Made by a program: the position numbers and the translations under genes. Below the pieces are notes generated by a model. The model did not search any database and had not been told where the DNA came from. It was given only the letters and a program-made list of their open reading frames with translations. Below, one piece after another: positions 15,798 to 15,905 of a stretch of DNA of 15,905 bases (within the stretch, counting starts at the first letter, position 1; each line of letters starts with the position of its first letter). This stretch comes from Planctomycetaceae bacterium (lineage in GTDB: Bacteria; Planctomycetota; Planctomycetia; Pirellulales; JAEUIK01), in contig JAEUIK010000159.1 of the NCBI GenBank assembly GCA_016793185.1, positions 1 through 15,905 on the forward strand, read 5' to 3'.

Positions 15798-15905
15798 GTG
15801 GCTGGACATTCGAACGAGACAATTCGCATCCGCATGGAAGCCTACGATCATGCCGTGCTCGACCAGAGCGCGGCCGAGATCGTTGATACCGCCAAGCGAA
15901 CCGGT
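15798..15905 (+). CDS. rpsJ: 30S ribosomal protein S10, N-terminal part
   Basis: The first 36 codons of S10 run to the window edge. S10 is a 30S head protein that also serves in NusB-dependent antitermination. The peptide reads like the family from residue 8 on: TIRIRMEAYDH (8-18; E. coli RIRIRLKAFDH) and QSAAEIVDTAKRTG (23-36; E. coli QATAEIVETAKRTG). The start is GTG with a strong GGGAG site; an ATG at 15834 (residue 13) is too late because RIRIR would be lost. It follows fusA with its own promoter, so the S10 operon appears to begin here. Confidence 0.95.
   Translation, partial: MAGHSNETIRIRMEAYDHAVLDQSAAEIVDTAKRTG

Overview
The window is GC-rich and reads as a chromosomal piece of a planctomycete, most likely of the Pirellula/Blastopirellula type. 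This is inferred from the combination of a secreted formylglycine sulfatase, a DUF2752 membrane protein, HEAT/TPR and proline-rich lipoproteins, a ribosomal cluster without tuf between fusA and rpsJ, and an EF-G with an atypical domain IV. No sequence search was possible, so the taxonomic placement is inference.

Layout. 1-513 is the C-terminal part of a PLP-dependent Cys/Met-metabolism enzyme. It is followed by about 400 bases without a gene that hold a 19-base tandem repeat and a perfect palindrome, then infA (916-1143). Convergent to infA is a minus-strand operon read from about 5022 down to 1216: a secreted HEAT/TPR protein, a DUF2752 membrane protein (ATGA overlap) and a secreted sulfatase. 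Divergent from it is a polyprenol-phosphate glycosyltransferase (5351-6337). Two minus-strand thioredoxin-fold export proteins follow: a WCGPC lipoprotein (6362-6970) and a CNQC redoxin (7098-7706). A clear intrinsic terminator separates them. Next come a large plus-strand lipoprotein with a proline-rich linker and a lysine/alanine/proline tail (8196-10634) and an NAD(P)-dependent epimerase/reductase (10708-11682) whose promoter is placed for a leaderless transcript.

The last 4 kb is a str/S10 ribosomal cluster: rpsL, rpsG, fusA and the first 36 codons of rpsJ. It is loosely packed. There is a 564-base hairpin-rich stretch before rpsL, tandem hairpins between rpsL and rpsG, a terminator-like hairpin plus a 94-base palindromic repeat between rpsG and fusA, and a good promoter directly before rpsJ. 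The S12 protein carries Arg at position 88, a residue that causes streptomycin resistance in other bacteria.

I found no CRISPR array, tRNA, rRNA, transposase, phage gene or defence system. The most useful observations are S12 Arg88, the missing glycine-rich domain-IV loop in EF-G, the structured RNA between ribosomal genes, and the repeat elements. I do not see a wholly new multi-gene system.
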